From NCBI GenBank assembly GCA_017305935.1, contig JAFKJU010000016.1:124001-188000 (forward strand): a DNA stretch of 64,000 nucleotides, read 5' to 3'. Shown piece by piece: positions 49,930-57,526 of this stretch. The DNA comes from Hyphomicrobiales bacterium (GTDB lineage Bacteria > Pseudomonadota > Alphaproteobacteria > Rhizobiales > Rhizobiaceae). The notes under the pieces were generated by a model. That model worked only from the letters and a program-made list of their open reading frames with translations, searched no databases and had not been told where the DNA came from. Numbering within the stretch: position 1 is the stretch's first letter; each line of letters starts with the position of its first letter. A program made the translations under genes and the position numbers.

Positions 49930-51303
49930 GTGCCCATGAGAGCCGTCGAGACTGGCCTGCCGCAGGTCAGCCAGAACGAATTGCAGGCGATGGCCTACAC
50001 CGACCCGCTGACCGGGCTCGGCAATCGCTACCGGATGCGCGACAAGGTGCGGCTGCTGGCCGCCGAACGTGCCGAGGATCCGGCGCCCTTCGCCATCGGA
50101 ATCGTCAATCTCGACGGGTTCAAGCCGATCAACGACCTGTTCGGCGCCGATGCCGGCGACGAGATCCTCTGCCAGGTGGCGCATCGGCTGAAGGCCTGCG
50201 TGCCGGAAGGCGCCTACGTCACCCGCCACGACGGCGACGAATTCGCTTTCGTTCTGCCGCTGGTCTTCGAGCGCTCCGGCGCCGAGCGCCTCGGCCAGAC
50301 CATCCGCGACGTGCTCTCGGCCCCTTACGATCTCGGCGATCGCAACGTCCGTCTCTCCGCCTCCTTCGGTTTCGCCATTTATCCCTTCGCCGGGGATCGG
50401 TTCGAGGATCTGGTCAAGAGCGCCGAGACGGCGCTCTACCGTTCCAAAAGACGCGGCCGCGGCCAGATCACCGTCTATTCGCGCGAGATCGCCGAGGAGA
50501 TGAAGCGGGCGACGCAGCTCGAACAGGCGTTGCGCAACGCCATCATCAACGACCAGGTCGAGGTCTATTTCCAGCCGATCGTCAACCTGCAGAACGATAC
50601 GGTGCTGGGTTTCGAGGCGCTGGCGCGCTGGAACGATCCCGATCTCGGCTTCGTCTCGCCCGCCGTCTTCGTGCCGCTGGCTGAGGAGCGCGGCTTCATC
50701 GACGCTTTGTCGGAGGCGTTGCTGCGCAAGGCGGCGGAGGCGGCCCTTTCCTGGCCGCGCGACCTGTTCCTGTCCTTCAACCTGTCGTCCGCCCAGCTCA
50801 TGGATCCGGCAACGGCCAACAACGTCTTGTCGATCGTCAATCTCGTCGGGCTCGACCCCAAGCGGCTGGAGCTGGAAATCACCGAGACCGCGGTGATGGG
50901 TTGCGCCGACACCGCCCAGCGCATCATTGCCGAACTGCGCCAGGCCGGCGTCCACATCGCGCTCGACGATTTCGGCACCGGCCAGTCCAGCCTCGGGCGC
51001 CTGCGCGATTTCACCTTCGACAAGGTCAAGGTCGATCGCGCCTTCGTCTCGCGCATCGCCACGGATCGCACCAGCGAGGAGATCGTCAAGGCGATCATCT
51101 CGATGTGCGACGGGCTGGGGCTGGAGGTGGTGGCCGAGGGCATCGAGACCATGCGGGAGGCGACGAAGCTGAAGCAGCTCGGCTGCGGCATGGGCCAGGG
51201 CTATTTCTACGGTAAGCCCGCCGATGCCGCCGCCACCGTCGTCTGCGCCCGCCGTTTCTACCAGGATACCGGCGCCGACCTGGCGATGCGCGCCGCGCTC
51301 TGA
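49930..51303 (+). CDS. GGDEF-EAL protein (c-di-GMP phosphodiesterase likely)
   Basis: This 457-residue cytoplasmic protein has a GGDEF domain (about residues 25-185) and an EAL domain (about residues 200-445). The cyclase site is degenerate, DGDEF at residues 101-105 in place of GGDEF. The EAL site is intact: EAL at 229-231, ETAVM, DDFGTGQ, KVDRAFV and EGIET. So it most likely degrades c-di-GMP, with the GGDEF part as a possible GTP sensor. No transmembrane or sensory domain is seen. A GTG at 49930 with AGGAAG upstream is preferred to an ATG two codons later. Confidence 0.88.
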   Translation: MPMRAVETGLPQVSQNELQAMAYTDPLTGLGNRYRMRDKVRLLAAERAEDPAPFAIGIVNLDGFKPINDLFGADAGDEILCQVAHRLKACVPEGAYVTRHDGDEFAFVLPLVFERSGAERLGQTIRDVLSAPYDLGDRNVRLSASFGFAIYPFAGDRFEDLVKSAETALYRSKRRGRGQITVYSREIAEEMKRATQLEQALRNAIINDQVEVYFQPIVNLQNDTVLGFEALARWNDPDLGFVSPAVFVPLAEERGFIDALSEALLRKAAEAALSWPRDLFLSFNLSSAQLMDPATANNVLSIVNLVGLDPKRLELEITETAVMGCADTAQRIIAELRQAGVHIALDDFGTGQSSLGRLRDFTFDKVKVDRAFVSRIATDRTSEEIVKAIISMCDGLGLEVVAEGIETMREATKLKQLGCGMGQGYFYGKPADAAATVVCARRFYQDTGADLAMRAAL

Positions 51304-51307
51304 CGCA

Positions 51308-52243
51308 TCAAGGCGCGGCGGTGGCGTCGTCGCGATCCCTTTGCCCTTCCTGCAGCAGCCAGTCGCGCACCCGCGCCGCATGGGCGTTCAGCTCGCGCCC
51401 GCGCGGCCAGACGACGTAGAACGCCTTGCCCGTATCCAGCAGGTGATTGCCCACCGGCACCAGCGCGCCGGAGCGGATCTGCAGGCCGGTCAGGTGCTTC
51501 CAGCTCAGCGCGATGCCATCGCCGGCCAGCACCGCCTGGATGACCAGCACGTAGTCATTGATCGCCAGCCGGCGCCCGTGCGGTGCATAGGCGACGCCGG
51601 CGCTGGCGAACCAGTCCGGCCAGTCGCAGGCGACGCGCACCGGCTCCTCCAGCCAGATCAGCCGGTGGCGGGCGACCTCCTCGGGCGTCGATGGAAAGCC
51701 ATGCGCCTCGATGAAGGCGGGGCTGGCGACCGCGCCGATGATTTCCGGCGATAGCAGCGCCGCATGATAGCGCGGCCAGTCGGCGGGGTCGCCGCCGCGA
51801 ATGCCGAGCGGAATCTGCTCCTCCTCCAGCTCGAGATCGCGCACGCCCGTCTGGATGCGCAGATCCACTTCCGGCAGGTCGGCGCGCATTCGCGCCAGTC
51901 GCGGCAGCATCCACATCGAGGCAAATGCGGTGGATGCGGCGAGCGTCACATTGACCTCGCGGCCCTTGGCGCGAATGTCCTCGGCCGATTTCTGGATGCG
52001 GGCAAGACCGGCCGAAACGTCGGCATGGAAGCGTTCGCCGACCTCGGTCAGTTCCACCGAGCGATGCAGGCGATGGAACAGCGGCACGCCGAGCTGCGCC
52101 TCCAGCCCGCGCACCGCATAGGACACCGCCGCCTGACTCATGCCCAGCTCCTGGGCCGCGCGGGTGAAATTCTCGTGCCGCCCGGCCGCCTCGAAGACGA
52201 TCAGGCTGGTGGCGGACGGCAGCAGGCGGCGGAAACTCGACAT
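51308..52243 (-). CDS. LysR-family regulator (GcvA-like) divergent from mttB
   Basis: This 311-residue LysR regulator begins MSSFRRLLPSATSLIVFEAAGRHENFTRAAQEL, typical of the GcvA/AmpR subgroup. The helix-turn-helix includes MSQAAVSYAVRGLEAQLG. The substrate-binding domain has VTLAASTAFASMWMLPRL. It is divergent from mttB with a 108-bp gap holding a T-N11-A dyad, so control of mttB is likely. Its stop codon lies 5 bp from the stop of the EAL gene. Confidence 0.9.
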   Translation of the reverse strand: MSSFRRLLPSATSLIVFEAAGRHENFTRAAQELGMSQAAVSYAVRGLEAQLGVPLFHRLHRSVELTEVGERFHADVSAGLARIQKSAEDIRAKGREVNVTLAASTAFASMWMLPRLARMRADLPEVDLRIQTGVRDLELEEEQIPLGIRGGDPADWPRYHAALLSPEIIGAVASPAFIEAHGFPSTPEEVARHRLIWLEEPVRVACDWPDWFASAGVAYAPHGRRLAINDYVLVIQAVLAGDGIALSWKHLTGLQIRSGALVPVGNHLLDTGKAFYVVWPRGRELNAHAARVRDWLLQEGQRDRDDATAAP

Positions 52244-52261
52244 GACGGGAAAGGCTCTGCG

Positions 52262-52276
52262 ATAAGATGAGCTTAT
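52262..52276. promoter_or_regulatory. LysR-type T-N11-A box between LysR and mttB
   Basis: ATAAG-ATGAG-CTTAT is a perfect 5-bp dyad that matches the T-N11-A LysR box. It lies 18 bp upstream of the LysR gene start and 75 bp upstream of mttB. A second dyad, GGGAT-tgtttt-ATCCC (about 52307-52322), lies nearer mttB. Both suggest control by the adjacent regulator, but this is inferred. Confidence 0.5.
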
Positions 52277-52351
52277 ATCATTCCTCGAATTTTTGCGGCG
52301 TCACAAGGGATTGTTTTATCCCTAGCATGAACGGAAATGGAGGAACACGAC

Positions 52352-53905
52352 ATGGCCGCGGCATTGGGCGCTGAAATCGAGACACCCCGCAAGGCAAGAG
52401 GCGGGCGCAGCGGCCGCCGCGAAGGCACGGCCAAGCCGCTTGGGGTGCCCTATATCGTGCGCGGCATTCCGACCTATGACATTCTCTCCGAGGAAAACCT
52501 GCTCAAGATCGAGCGCACCGCCGATCGCATTCTCGCCGAAGTCGGCATCGCATTCCGCGACGACCCCATCGTCCTCGATTACTGGAAGCGCGCCGGCGCC
52601 AGGGTCGATGGCGAACTGGTCCGCTTCGAGCCAGGAATGCTGCGGGAAATCGTGTCCTCGGCGCCGGCCGAATTCACCCAACATGCCCGCAATCCCGCCA
52701 ACAACGTGCAGATCGGCGGCAACAACGTCGTTTTCTCTCCGGCCTACGGCTCGCCCTTCGTCATGGATCTGGACAAGGGCCGGCGCTACGGCACGATCGA
52801 GGATTTCCGCAACTTCATCAAGCTGGCCCAGGCCAGCCCCTGGCTGCACCATTCCGGCGGCACGATCTGCGAGCCGGTGGATATCCCGGTCAACAAGCGC
52901 CATCTGCATATGGTCTACAGCCATATCAAATATTCCGACCGCGCCTTCATGGGCTCGATCACGGCGGAGGAGCGCGCCGAGGATTCCATTGATATGGCGC
53001 GTATCCTGTTCGGCGCCGATTTCGTCGACAGGAATTGCGTCATCCTCGGCAATGTCAACGTCAACTCGCCGCTCGTCTGGGACGGCACGATGACGAAATC
53101 GCTTCGCGCCTATGCGCGCGCCAACCAGGCGGCGGTCATCGTGCCTTTCATCCTTGGCGGCGCCATGGGGCCGGTCACCAATGCCGGGGCGATTGCCCAG
53201 TCCTATGCCGAAACGCTGGCCGGCTGCGCGCTGACGCAGCTGGAGCGCAAGGGCGCGCCTGTTATCTTCGGCAATTTCCTGTCCTCCATGTCGCTGCGCT
53301 CGGGCTCGCCGACCTTCGGCACGCCGGAGCCGGCCATCGGCTCGATGGTCGTCGGCCAGCTCGCGCGGCGGCTGAAGCTGCCGCTGCGCTGCGCCGGCAA
53401 TTTCTCCAATTCCAAGCTGCCGGATGGGCAGGCGATGCAGGAAGGGCTGATGTCCATGCTCTCGGCCGTGCATTGCGGCGCCAACTTCATCCTGCATTCG
53501 GCCGGCTTCCTCGACGGCCTGCTTGCCATGTCCTACGAGAAATTCGTCATGGATGCCGATCTCTGCGGGGCGCTGCATTCCTATCTCGCCGGCGTGACCG
53601 TCGACGACAATACGCTGGCGATGGATGCCTTCCTGCAGGTGGGCCCCGGCAGCCATTTCCTCGGCTGCGATCATACGATGCGCAACTACACCACCGCCTT
53701 CTGGGATTCGACGCTTTCGGATAACGAGCCCTTCGAGAAATGGAGCGAGGAGGGCGGCTCGACGGATATGGCGACCCGCGCCAACCGCCAATGGAAGAAA
53801 ACGCTCGCCGAATACGAAGCGCCGCCGCTCGACGTCGCCATCGACGAGGCGCTGCAGGATTTCATCGCACGCAAGACGCAAGGCGTCGCCGACGCCTGGT
53901 ATTGA
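52352..53905 (+). CDS. mttB: Trimethylamine-methyltransferase family protein (MttB-like, non-pyrrolysine)
   Basis: This 517-residue TIM-barrel protein belongs to the MttB superfamily. Family parts are VRGIPTYDILSEENLLKIE, HHSGGTICEPVDIPVNKRHLHM and HSAGFLDGLLAMSYEKFVMDADLCG. It reads through without an in-frame UAG, so it is of the non-pyrrolysine (MtgB-like) class, known for demethylating glycine betaine and other quaternary amines with a corrinoid partner. No corrinoid protein or methyltransferase gene is adjacent. The ATG at 52352 follows GGAGGA. Its substrate is unknown. Confidence 0.88.
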   Translation: MAAALGAEIETPRKARGGRSGRREGTAKPLGVPYIVRGIPTYDILSEENLLKIERTADRILAEVGIAFRDDPIVLDYWKRAGARVDGELVRFEPGMLREIVSSAPAEFTQHARNPANNVQIGGNNVVFSPAYGSPFVMDLDKGRRYGTIEDFRNFIKLAQASPWLHHSGGTICEPVDIPVNKRHLHMVYSHIKYSDRAFMGSITAEERAEDSIDMARILFGADFVDRNCVILGNVNVNSPLVWDGTMTKSLRAYARANQAAVIVPFILGGAMGPVTNAGAIAQSYAETLAGCALTQLERKGAPVIFGNFLSSMSLRSGSPTFGTPEPAIGSMVVGQLARRLKLPLRCAGNFSNSKLPDGQAMQEGLMSMLSAVHCGANFILHSAGFLDGLLAMSYEKFVMDADLCGALHSYLAGVTVDDNTLAMDAFLQVGPGSHFLGCDHTMRNYTTAFWDSTLSDNEPFEKWSEEGGSTDMATRANRQWKKTLAEYEAPPLDVAIDEALQDFIARKTQGVADAWY

Positions 53906-53980
53906 ACGAAAGAAGGCGACACGCGCGTGCCGCCTTCTCTACGGAATGGATCAACCATCCCTCGTTCCGGACATTCTGCC

Positions 53981-54574
53981 TTACTGGGCCGGCTGGGCCG
54001 GAGCCGGGGCCGGGGTGACCGGTTCGGCGGGGGTCGTCGACGAGGTCGTCGTGTTGTCCATCGGGGTCATGCCGACGCCAGAATTGGCATTGTTGCGCTC
54101 GGCGCTCTGCATGGCGAGCGTCTTGAATTCCGGCGCGGCCTTCAGGGATTCGGCCGTTTCGGTAGTCGTCAGCTTCATGTCGGACCCTTCAGGGTTCTGC
54201 GATACGGCAATGTTTTCCATCGGTACGGCGACATTCTTTTCGCCGATGCCCAGGAAGCCGCCTACGCCGACGATGGCTGCGACGATACCGCCATCCTTCT
54301 TCATGATCAGGTCGTTGATGCTGCCGACATTGTCGTTGTTGGCGTTATAAAGCTTCTGACCGATATAGGTGTTGGCGCTGATCTGGTCCGGGGCCTGCTG
54401 GGTCAGATAGCCGGCGCTGGAAGCCGTGGTGGTCGCCGGCATGGTCGTGCTGTCCTCCATCGTCGCCGTCGGCGCCTTGGGGGCGTTCGGATCGCTGGCG
54501 GTCTGGGCAAATGTGGTCGTCGCGCCAAAAAGAAGAGCACCGGCGGCCGCTGTGGTGAGGAGTTTCTTGATCAT
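53981..54574 (-). CDS. Exported PRC-barrel domain protein
   Basis: This 197-residue protein has a signal peptide (TAAAGALLFGATTTFAQ, cleavage about residue 23). A low-complexity Thr/Ala stretch follows, then a PRC-barrel domain (about residues 65-130: ANTYIGQKLYNANNDNVGSINDLIM, VAVPMENIAVSQ) and a Pro/Ala tail. Such rhizobial proteins are often stress-induced, and a GGAAC-N17-GGTT ECF-type promoter is found upstream. The molecular role is unknown. Confidence 0.88.
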   Translation of the reverse strand: MIKKLLTTAAAGALLFGATTTFAQTASDPNAPKAPTATMEDSTTMPATTTASSAGYLTQQAPDQISANTYIGQKLYNANNDNVGSINDLIMKKDGGIVAAIVGVGGFLGIGEKNVAVPMENIAVSQNPEGSDMKLTTTETAESLKAAPEFKTLAMQSAERNNANSGVGMTPMDNTTTSSTTPAEPVTPAPAPAQPAQ

Positions 54575-54664
54575 GGGAATCTACCTTTCAGGTCATCGGT
54601 TTTCATTCTGGCACGCAAGCGACCGCCAATTCTGCTGGTCGTTTCCGCGCCGGTTCGAATGAGA

Positions 54665-54690
54665 AACCGGATGGGTGAAGGTTTGGTTCC
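54665..54690 (-). promoter_or_regulatory. ECF (EcfG/RpoE2-like) promoter upstream of the PRC-barrel gene
   Basis: On the minus strand GGAAC (54690-54686) is followed 17 bp later by GGTT (54668-54665). This matches the GGAAC-N18/19-TT alphaproteobacterial general stress sigma consensus. It is 90 bp upstream of the gene start. Stress control is expected but not shown. Confidence 0.5.
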
Positions 54691-54819
54691 GAGATGAATT
54701 TCCGAAAAATTTGCGGAACTTTTTATCCGTTTCGCGGTTGGAAGTTGCCGTTTCCCAATCCCGGCAGCCCGCATTTCTCGCCGCGCGCCAGCATGTGCGT
54801 TCGACGCGCGGCGGTTTTC

Positions 54820-55707
54820 TCAGAGGCGAAACAGCGGATCGGCGACGCCCTTGACGGCAATGCCGAGCTCGAAGGTGAAGCCCGCCTGCGGATCGGCGGC
54901 GCGCGTCGCCTCGTCCATGCCCTGCCAGGCGGAGGTGACCAGCAGCCGGTCGAGCTTGGCGCCGATGAAGGCCGGGCAGGTCGTCTGCCGCGCCGGCAAT
55001 GCGTGGCGGGCGACGAGCCTTCCGTCCGGCGCATAGCGCTCGATGGCGCTGCCGCCCCAGCGCGCGTTCCAGACATGGCCCTCGGCATCGCAGACCGAGC
55101 CGTCGAAATCCGCGCGGTCGCCGGCAGCGTCGACGAAGGGCTGCGGCGCGCCCGCCGGCAGGCCGGTTTTCGGGTCGAGCGCCACGCGCATCATCACATT
55201 GACCTTGCTGTCGACGAAATAGCCGGTCGCGCCATCCGGCGAGAAGCAGATGGAATTGGGAATGCTGACCTTGTCGTAAAGCCGCGTCACCGCCGTTCCC
55301 GCGACGTGATAGATCGCCCCGGCGCCGGTCTCGGCCGAACGGCCCATCGTGCCGATCCAAAGCGCGCCCGACGGATGCACCCGCCCGTCATTGGAGCGGT
55401 TGCCGGGCTTGCCGTCCTCCAGCACGACGTAGCGCGTCAGCGCCCCGCTCGTCATATCGCGTAAAAACAGGCCGGCATCGCTGGCGATCAACTGCCGCGT
55501 CCCGTCGATCCTGGCGAGCACGCTGCCCATGAAGGGCAGGGCGTGCACGCGTTTGACGCCCGAGCCGAGATGCAACTCGTGCAATTCCTTGCCGACGATG
55601 TTGAACCACCAGGCGGTGTCGGTGGCGGCGTCATAGGCGGGGCCTTCGCCGAGCGTCAGCGCGGCGTCGCAGAGGATGCGGCCGGCGAATTCCGAAGTCT
55701 TCACCAT
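54820..55707 (-). CDS. SMP-30/gluconolactonase/LRE family lactonase
   Basis: This 295-residue beta-propeller protein is expected to hydrolyse sugar lactones. Metal ligands are in LTLGEGPAY (Glu near residue 21), NRSNDGRVHPSG (Asn near residue 104) and FDGSVCDAEG near residue 202. The usual NDG-x-x-D pattern has His in place of the second Asp. It is the last gene of dgoK-dgoA-lactonase, 2 bp after dgoA, so it likely acts on galactonolactone or a similar acid lactone. No dehydrogenase or dehydratase lies beside it. Confidence 0.88.
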   Translation of the reverse strand: MVKTSEFAGRILCDAALTLGEGPAYDAATDTAWWFNIVGKELHELHLGSGVKRVHALPFMGSVLARIDGTRQLIASDAGLFLRDMTSGALTRYVVLEDGKPGNRSNDGRVHPSGALWIGTMGRSAETGAGAIYHVAGTAVTRLYDKVSIPNSICFSPDGATGYFVDSKVNVMMRVALDPKTGLPAGAPQPFVDAAGDRADFDGSVCDAEGHVWNARWGGSAIERYAPDGRLVARHALPARQTTCPAFIGAKLDRLLVTSAWQGMDEATRAADPQAGFTFELGIAVKGVADPLFRL

Positions 55708-55709
55708 GC

Positions 55710-56342
55710 TCAGCTCCCGATGGCGGCATCATAGGCCGCAAGCGTCAGTCTGGCGCGCTCGGAGACCTCGGCCGCGCTCATGCCCGGCTTGTAAAGCGAG
55801 GTGCCGAGGCCGAAGGCGAGGATGCCGGCAGTCGTGTAATCGCGGAAATTCCGGTCGGACACGCCGCCGACGGCGGCGATCAGCAGGCCGGTCGGCAGGA
55901 TGGCGCGGATGGCGGTGATGCCGGAAGCGCCAAGCGCGCTGGCGGGGAAGAATTTCAGGCCCGTCGCCCCGGCCCTGGCGGCGAGCAGCGCCTCGGTGGC
56001 GGTGAATACGCCCGGCATGGTCACCATGCCGCGGGCGGAGGCTTCGGTGATCACGTCCGTATCGACATTCGGGCTGACCATCAGCCGGCCGCCCGCATCG
56101 TCGAGCCGAGCGACGTCCTCGACGGTCAGCACCGTGCCGGCGCCGATCAGGCAGTTCTTCGGCGCGATCCGCGCCGCCGTCTCGATGGAGCGGAAGGGGT
56201 CGGGCGAATTCAGCGGGATCTCGATGGCCGTGAGGCCGGCCTCGATCAGCGCGCCGACCACCGGCTCTGCCTCCTCCGGCTTCAGGCCGCGCAGGATGGC
56301 GATCAGCGGATACTTCATCTCAGGGAAGGGGATGCGGGTCAT
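55710..56342 (-). CDS. dgoA: 2-dehydro-3-deoxy-6-phosphogalactonate aldolase
   Basis: This aldolase cleaves 2-keto-3-deoxy-6-phosphogalactonate to pyruvate and glyceraldehyde 3-phosphate. The 210-residue TIM-barrel protein has the Eda/DgoA family parts PLIAILRGLKPEEAEPV, ENGLTAIEIPLN-like LTAIEIPLNSPDP (Glu), GAGTV, and the Schiff-base lysine in TGLKFFPAS near residue 128. The paired kinase gene supports the galactonate branch over the gluconate (KDPG) branch. AGGAAAA precedes the ATG. Repeat copy E lies upstream. Confidence 0.9.
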   Translation of the reverse strand: MTRIPFPEMKYPLIAILRGLKPEEAEPVVGALIEAGLTAIEIPLNSPDPFRSIETAARIAPKNCLIGAGTVLTVEDVARLDDAGGRLMVSPNVDTDVITEASARGMVTMPGVFTATEALLAARAGATGLKFFPASALGASGITAIRAILPTGLLIAAVGGVSDRNFRDYTTAGILAFGLGTSLYKPGMSAAEVSERARLTLAAYDAAIGS

Positions 56343-56358
56343 GGGCGTTTTCCTAAGA

Positions 56359-56402
56359 GCATTTCCAGGAAAAGTGTGAAGCGGTTTTCCGTCCGGAAAT
56401 GC
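56359..56402. repeat. Dispersed 44-bp palindromic repeat, copy E
   Basis: Outer arms GCATTTCC and GGAAATGC are perfect. The copy is near-identical to copy B (4619-4662), with two differences. It lies between dgoK and dgoA inside the operon. A second dyad (AGCTTTTTCGC with GCGAAAAGGCT, 56420-56455) lies next to it at the dgoK 3' end. Confidence 0.85.
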
Positions 56403-56454
56403 GTTGAAAGAACAGATGGAGCTTTTTCGCGTTTCGAAGAGAGGCGAAAAGGCT

Positions 56455-57369
56455 CTATCGGGTCAGGGGCCAGATCGAGACGGCGGCGGCATGCAGGCCG
56501 CGCCGCACCGCCTCGTCGGCATCGATGGTGGTGCAGGCGATCGACAGCGTCGCGAAAGCGGCCTCGTAGAGCGTCTGCAGCCGCCCGGAGGCGACGAGGC
56601 GCACGACGACGCCCTCGTCATCCTGCTCCAGCGCGCCGGCGATCTCCAGCCCGATCAGGTGGCCGGAGATCTGCGCCCGCGCCGCGTCGGCCGGCAGGCC
56701 ATGCAGCAATTGTCCGGCGCGGGCGCGAAACAGGAGGTTGCTGATATCCGCCGGCTTTTCCCACGCCTCCAGCACCGCCGCGCCGAACCTGTTGTCGTCG
56801 AAACCGTCGGAGACGACGGCATGCGACAGGATCGAATGGCGGGTGACGACGTCGAACAGTTCGCCGGTCATGTAGGTGGAAAAGCCTTGCACGGTATCGC
56901 CATCGACCTCGACCCATTTCGAATGGGTGCCGGGCATGCAGACCCTGTGGGCACCCTCGCCGAAGGCGGTCAGCGCCCCCAGGAGCTGGGTTTCCTCGCC
57001 GCGCATGACATCGGGCGCTTGTGTGCGGCGCTGGGCGAGGCCCGGCAGGATGCGCACGTCGCGCGTCTGGCCGGGAACCGACACCGCCCCGGTGAGGATG
57101 GCATCGAGCGGCGCAGGCAGGTCGACATAACCCGCCTCGACCCAGCCCTGGCGGGCGCCGGCCATGCCGCAGACCAGCACCGGCAGCCCGGCCGGCGCGG
57201 CGATCGCGGCAAGATGGCCGTCGAGGATGGCGCCAAAACCGCTGGCGGCGGCCACCGTCATGCCTTCGCCGCTGCGGCGCTCGGCCAGGACATCGCCATG
57301 GCGATCGAGCATCCACAGCCGGAAGCTGCTGGTGCCCCAGTCCACGGCGATATAGGCGGGATTGCTCAT
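56455..57369 (-). CDS. dgoK: 2-dehydro-3-deoxygalactonokinase
   Basis: This kinase phosphorylates 2-keto-3-deoxygalactonate in D-galactonate breakdown. The 304-residue protein has the actin-like ATPase start IAVDWGTSSFRLWMLD, GMAGARQGW, GEETQLLGAL and CMPGTHSKWVEVDG. It is the first gene of the dgo operon and is divergent from the IclR regulator gene. A perfect GTTCCAA/TTGGAAC palindrome lies 24 bp upstream of its start. Confidence 0.92.
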   Translation of the reverse strand: MSNPAYIAVDWGTSSFRLWMLDRHGDVLAERRSGEGMTVAAASGFGAILDGHLAAIAAPAGLPVLVCGMAGARQGWVEAGYVDLPAPLDAILTGAVSVPGQTRDVRILPGLAQRRTQAPDVMRGEETQLLGALTAFGEGAHRVCMPGTHSKWVEVDGDTVQGFSTYMTGELFDVVTRHSILSHAVVSDGFDDNRFGAAVLEAWEKPADISNLLFRARAGQLLHGLPADAARAQISGHLIGLEIAGALEQDDEGVVVRLVASGRLQTLYEAAFATLSIACTTIDADEAVRRGLHAAAVSIWPLTR

Positions 57370-57393
57370 GCGACGCCTCCACGGATGGCCATT

Positions 57394-57410
57394 GTTCCAA
57401 TATTTGGAAC
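57394..57410. promoter_or_regulatory. IclR-type operator palindrome upstream of dgoK
   Basis: GTTCCAA-TAT-TTGGAAC is a perfect 7-bp inverted repeat. IclR-family sites often have TTCCA/TGGAA half-sites, and the IclR regulator is the divergent gene. A possible promoter for that gene (TTGACT near 57416, TATAGA near 57437, spacing 15) lies just beyond. It is a good candidate operator for both transcripts. Confidence 0.6.
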
Positions 57411-57462
57411 TTGATTTGACTATATGGAATTATCGGTATAGACTTGGCGAAGTCAAGCAAAA

Positions 57463-57505
57463 GCGATTCCGACAGAACCGTGCAGCGGTTTGCGCCTGGA
57501 ATTGC
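57463..57505. repeat. Dispersed palindromic repeat, copy F (diverged)
   Basis: The arms GCGATTCC and GGAATTGC frame GACAGAACCGTGCAGCGGTTTGCGCCT. The GCAGCGGTTT core and right arm match the family. It lies just before the IclR gene start and after its likely promoter, so it is in the 5' untranslated region. Confidence 0.7.
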
Positions 57506-57526
57506 GCAGGTAAGGACACGGGCATC

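Noticed and set aside
54645..54670. GGTTCGAAT-like string resembling a tRNA T-loop
   Set aside because: No acceptor or anticodon stem can be drawn around it.
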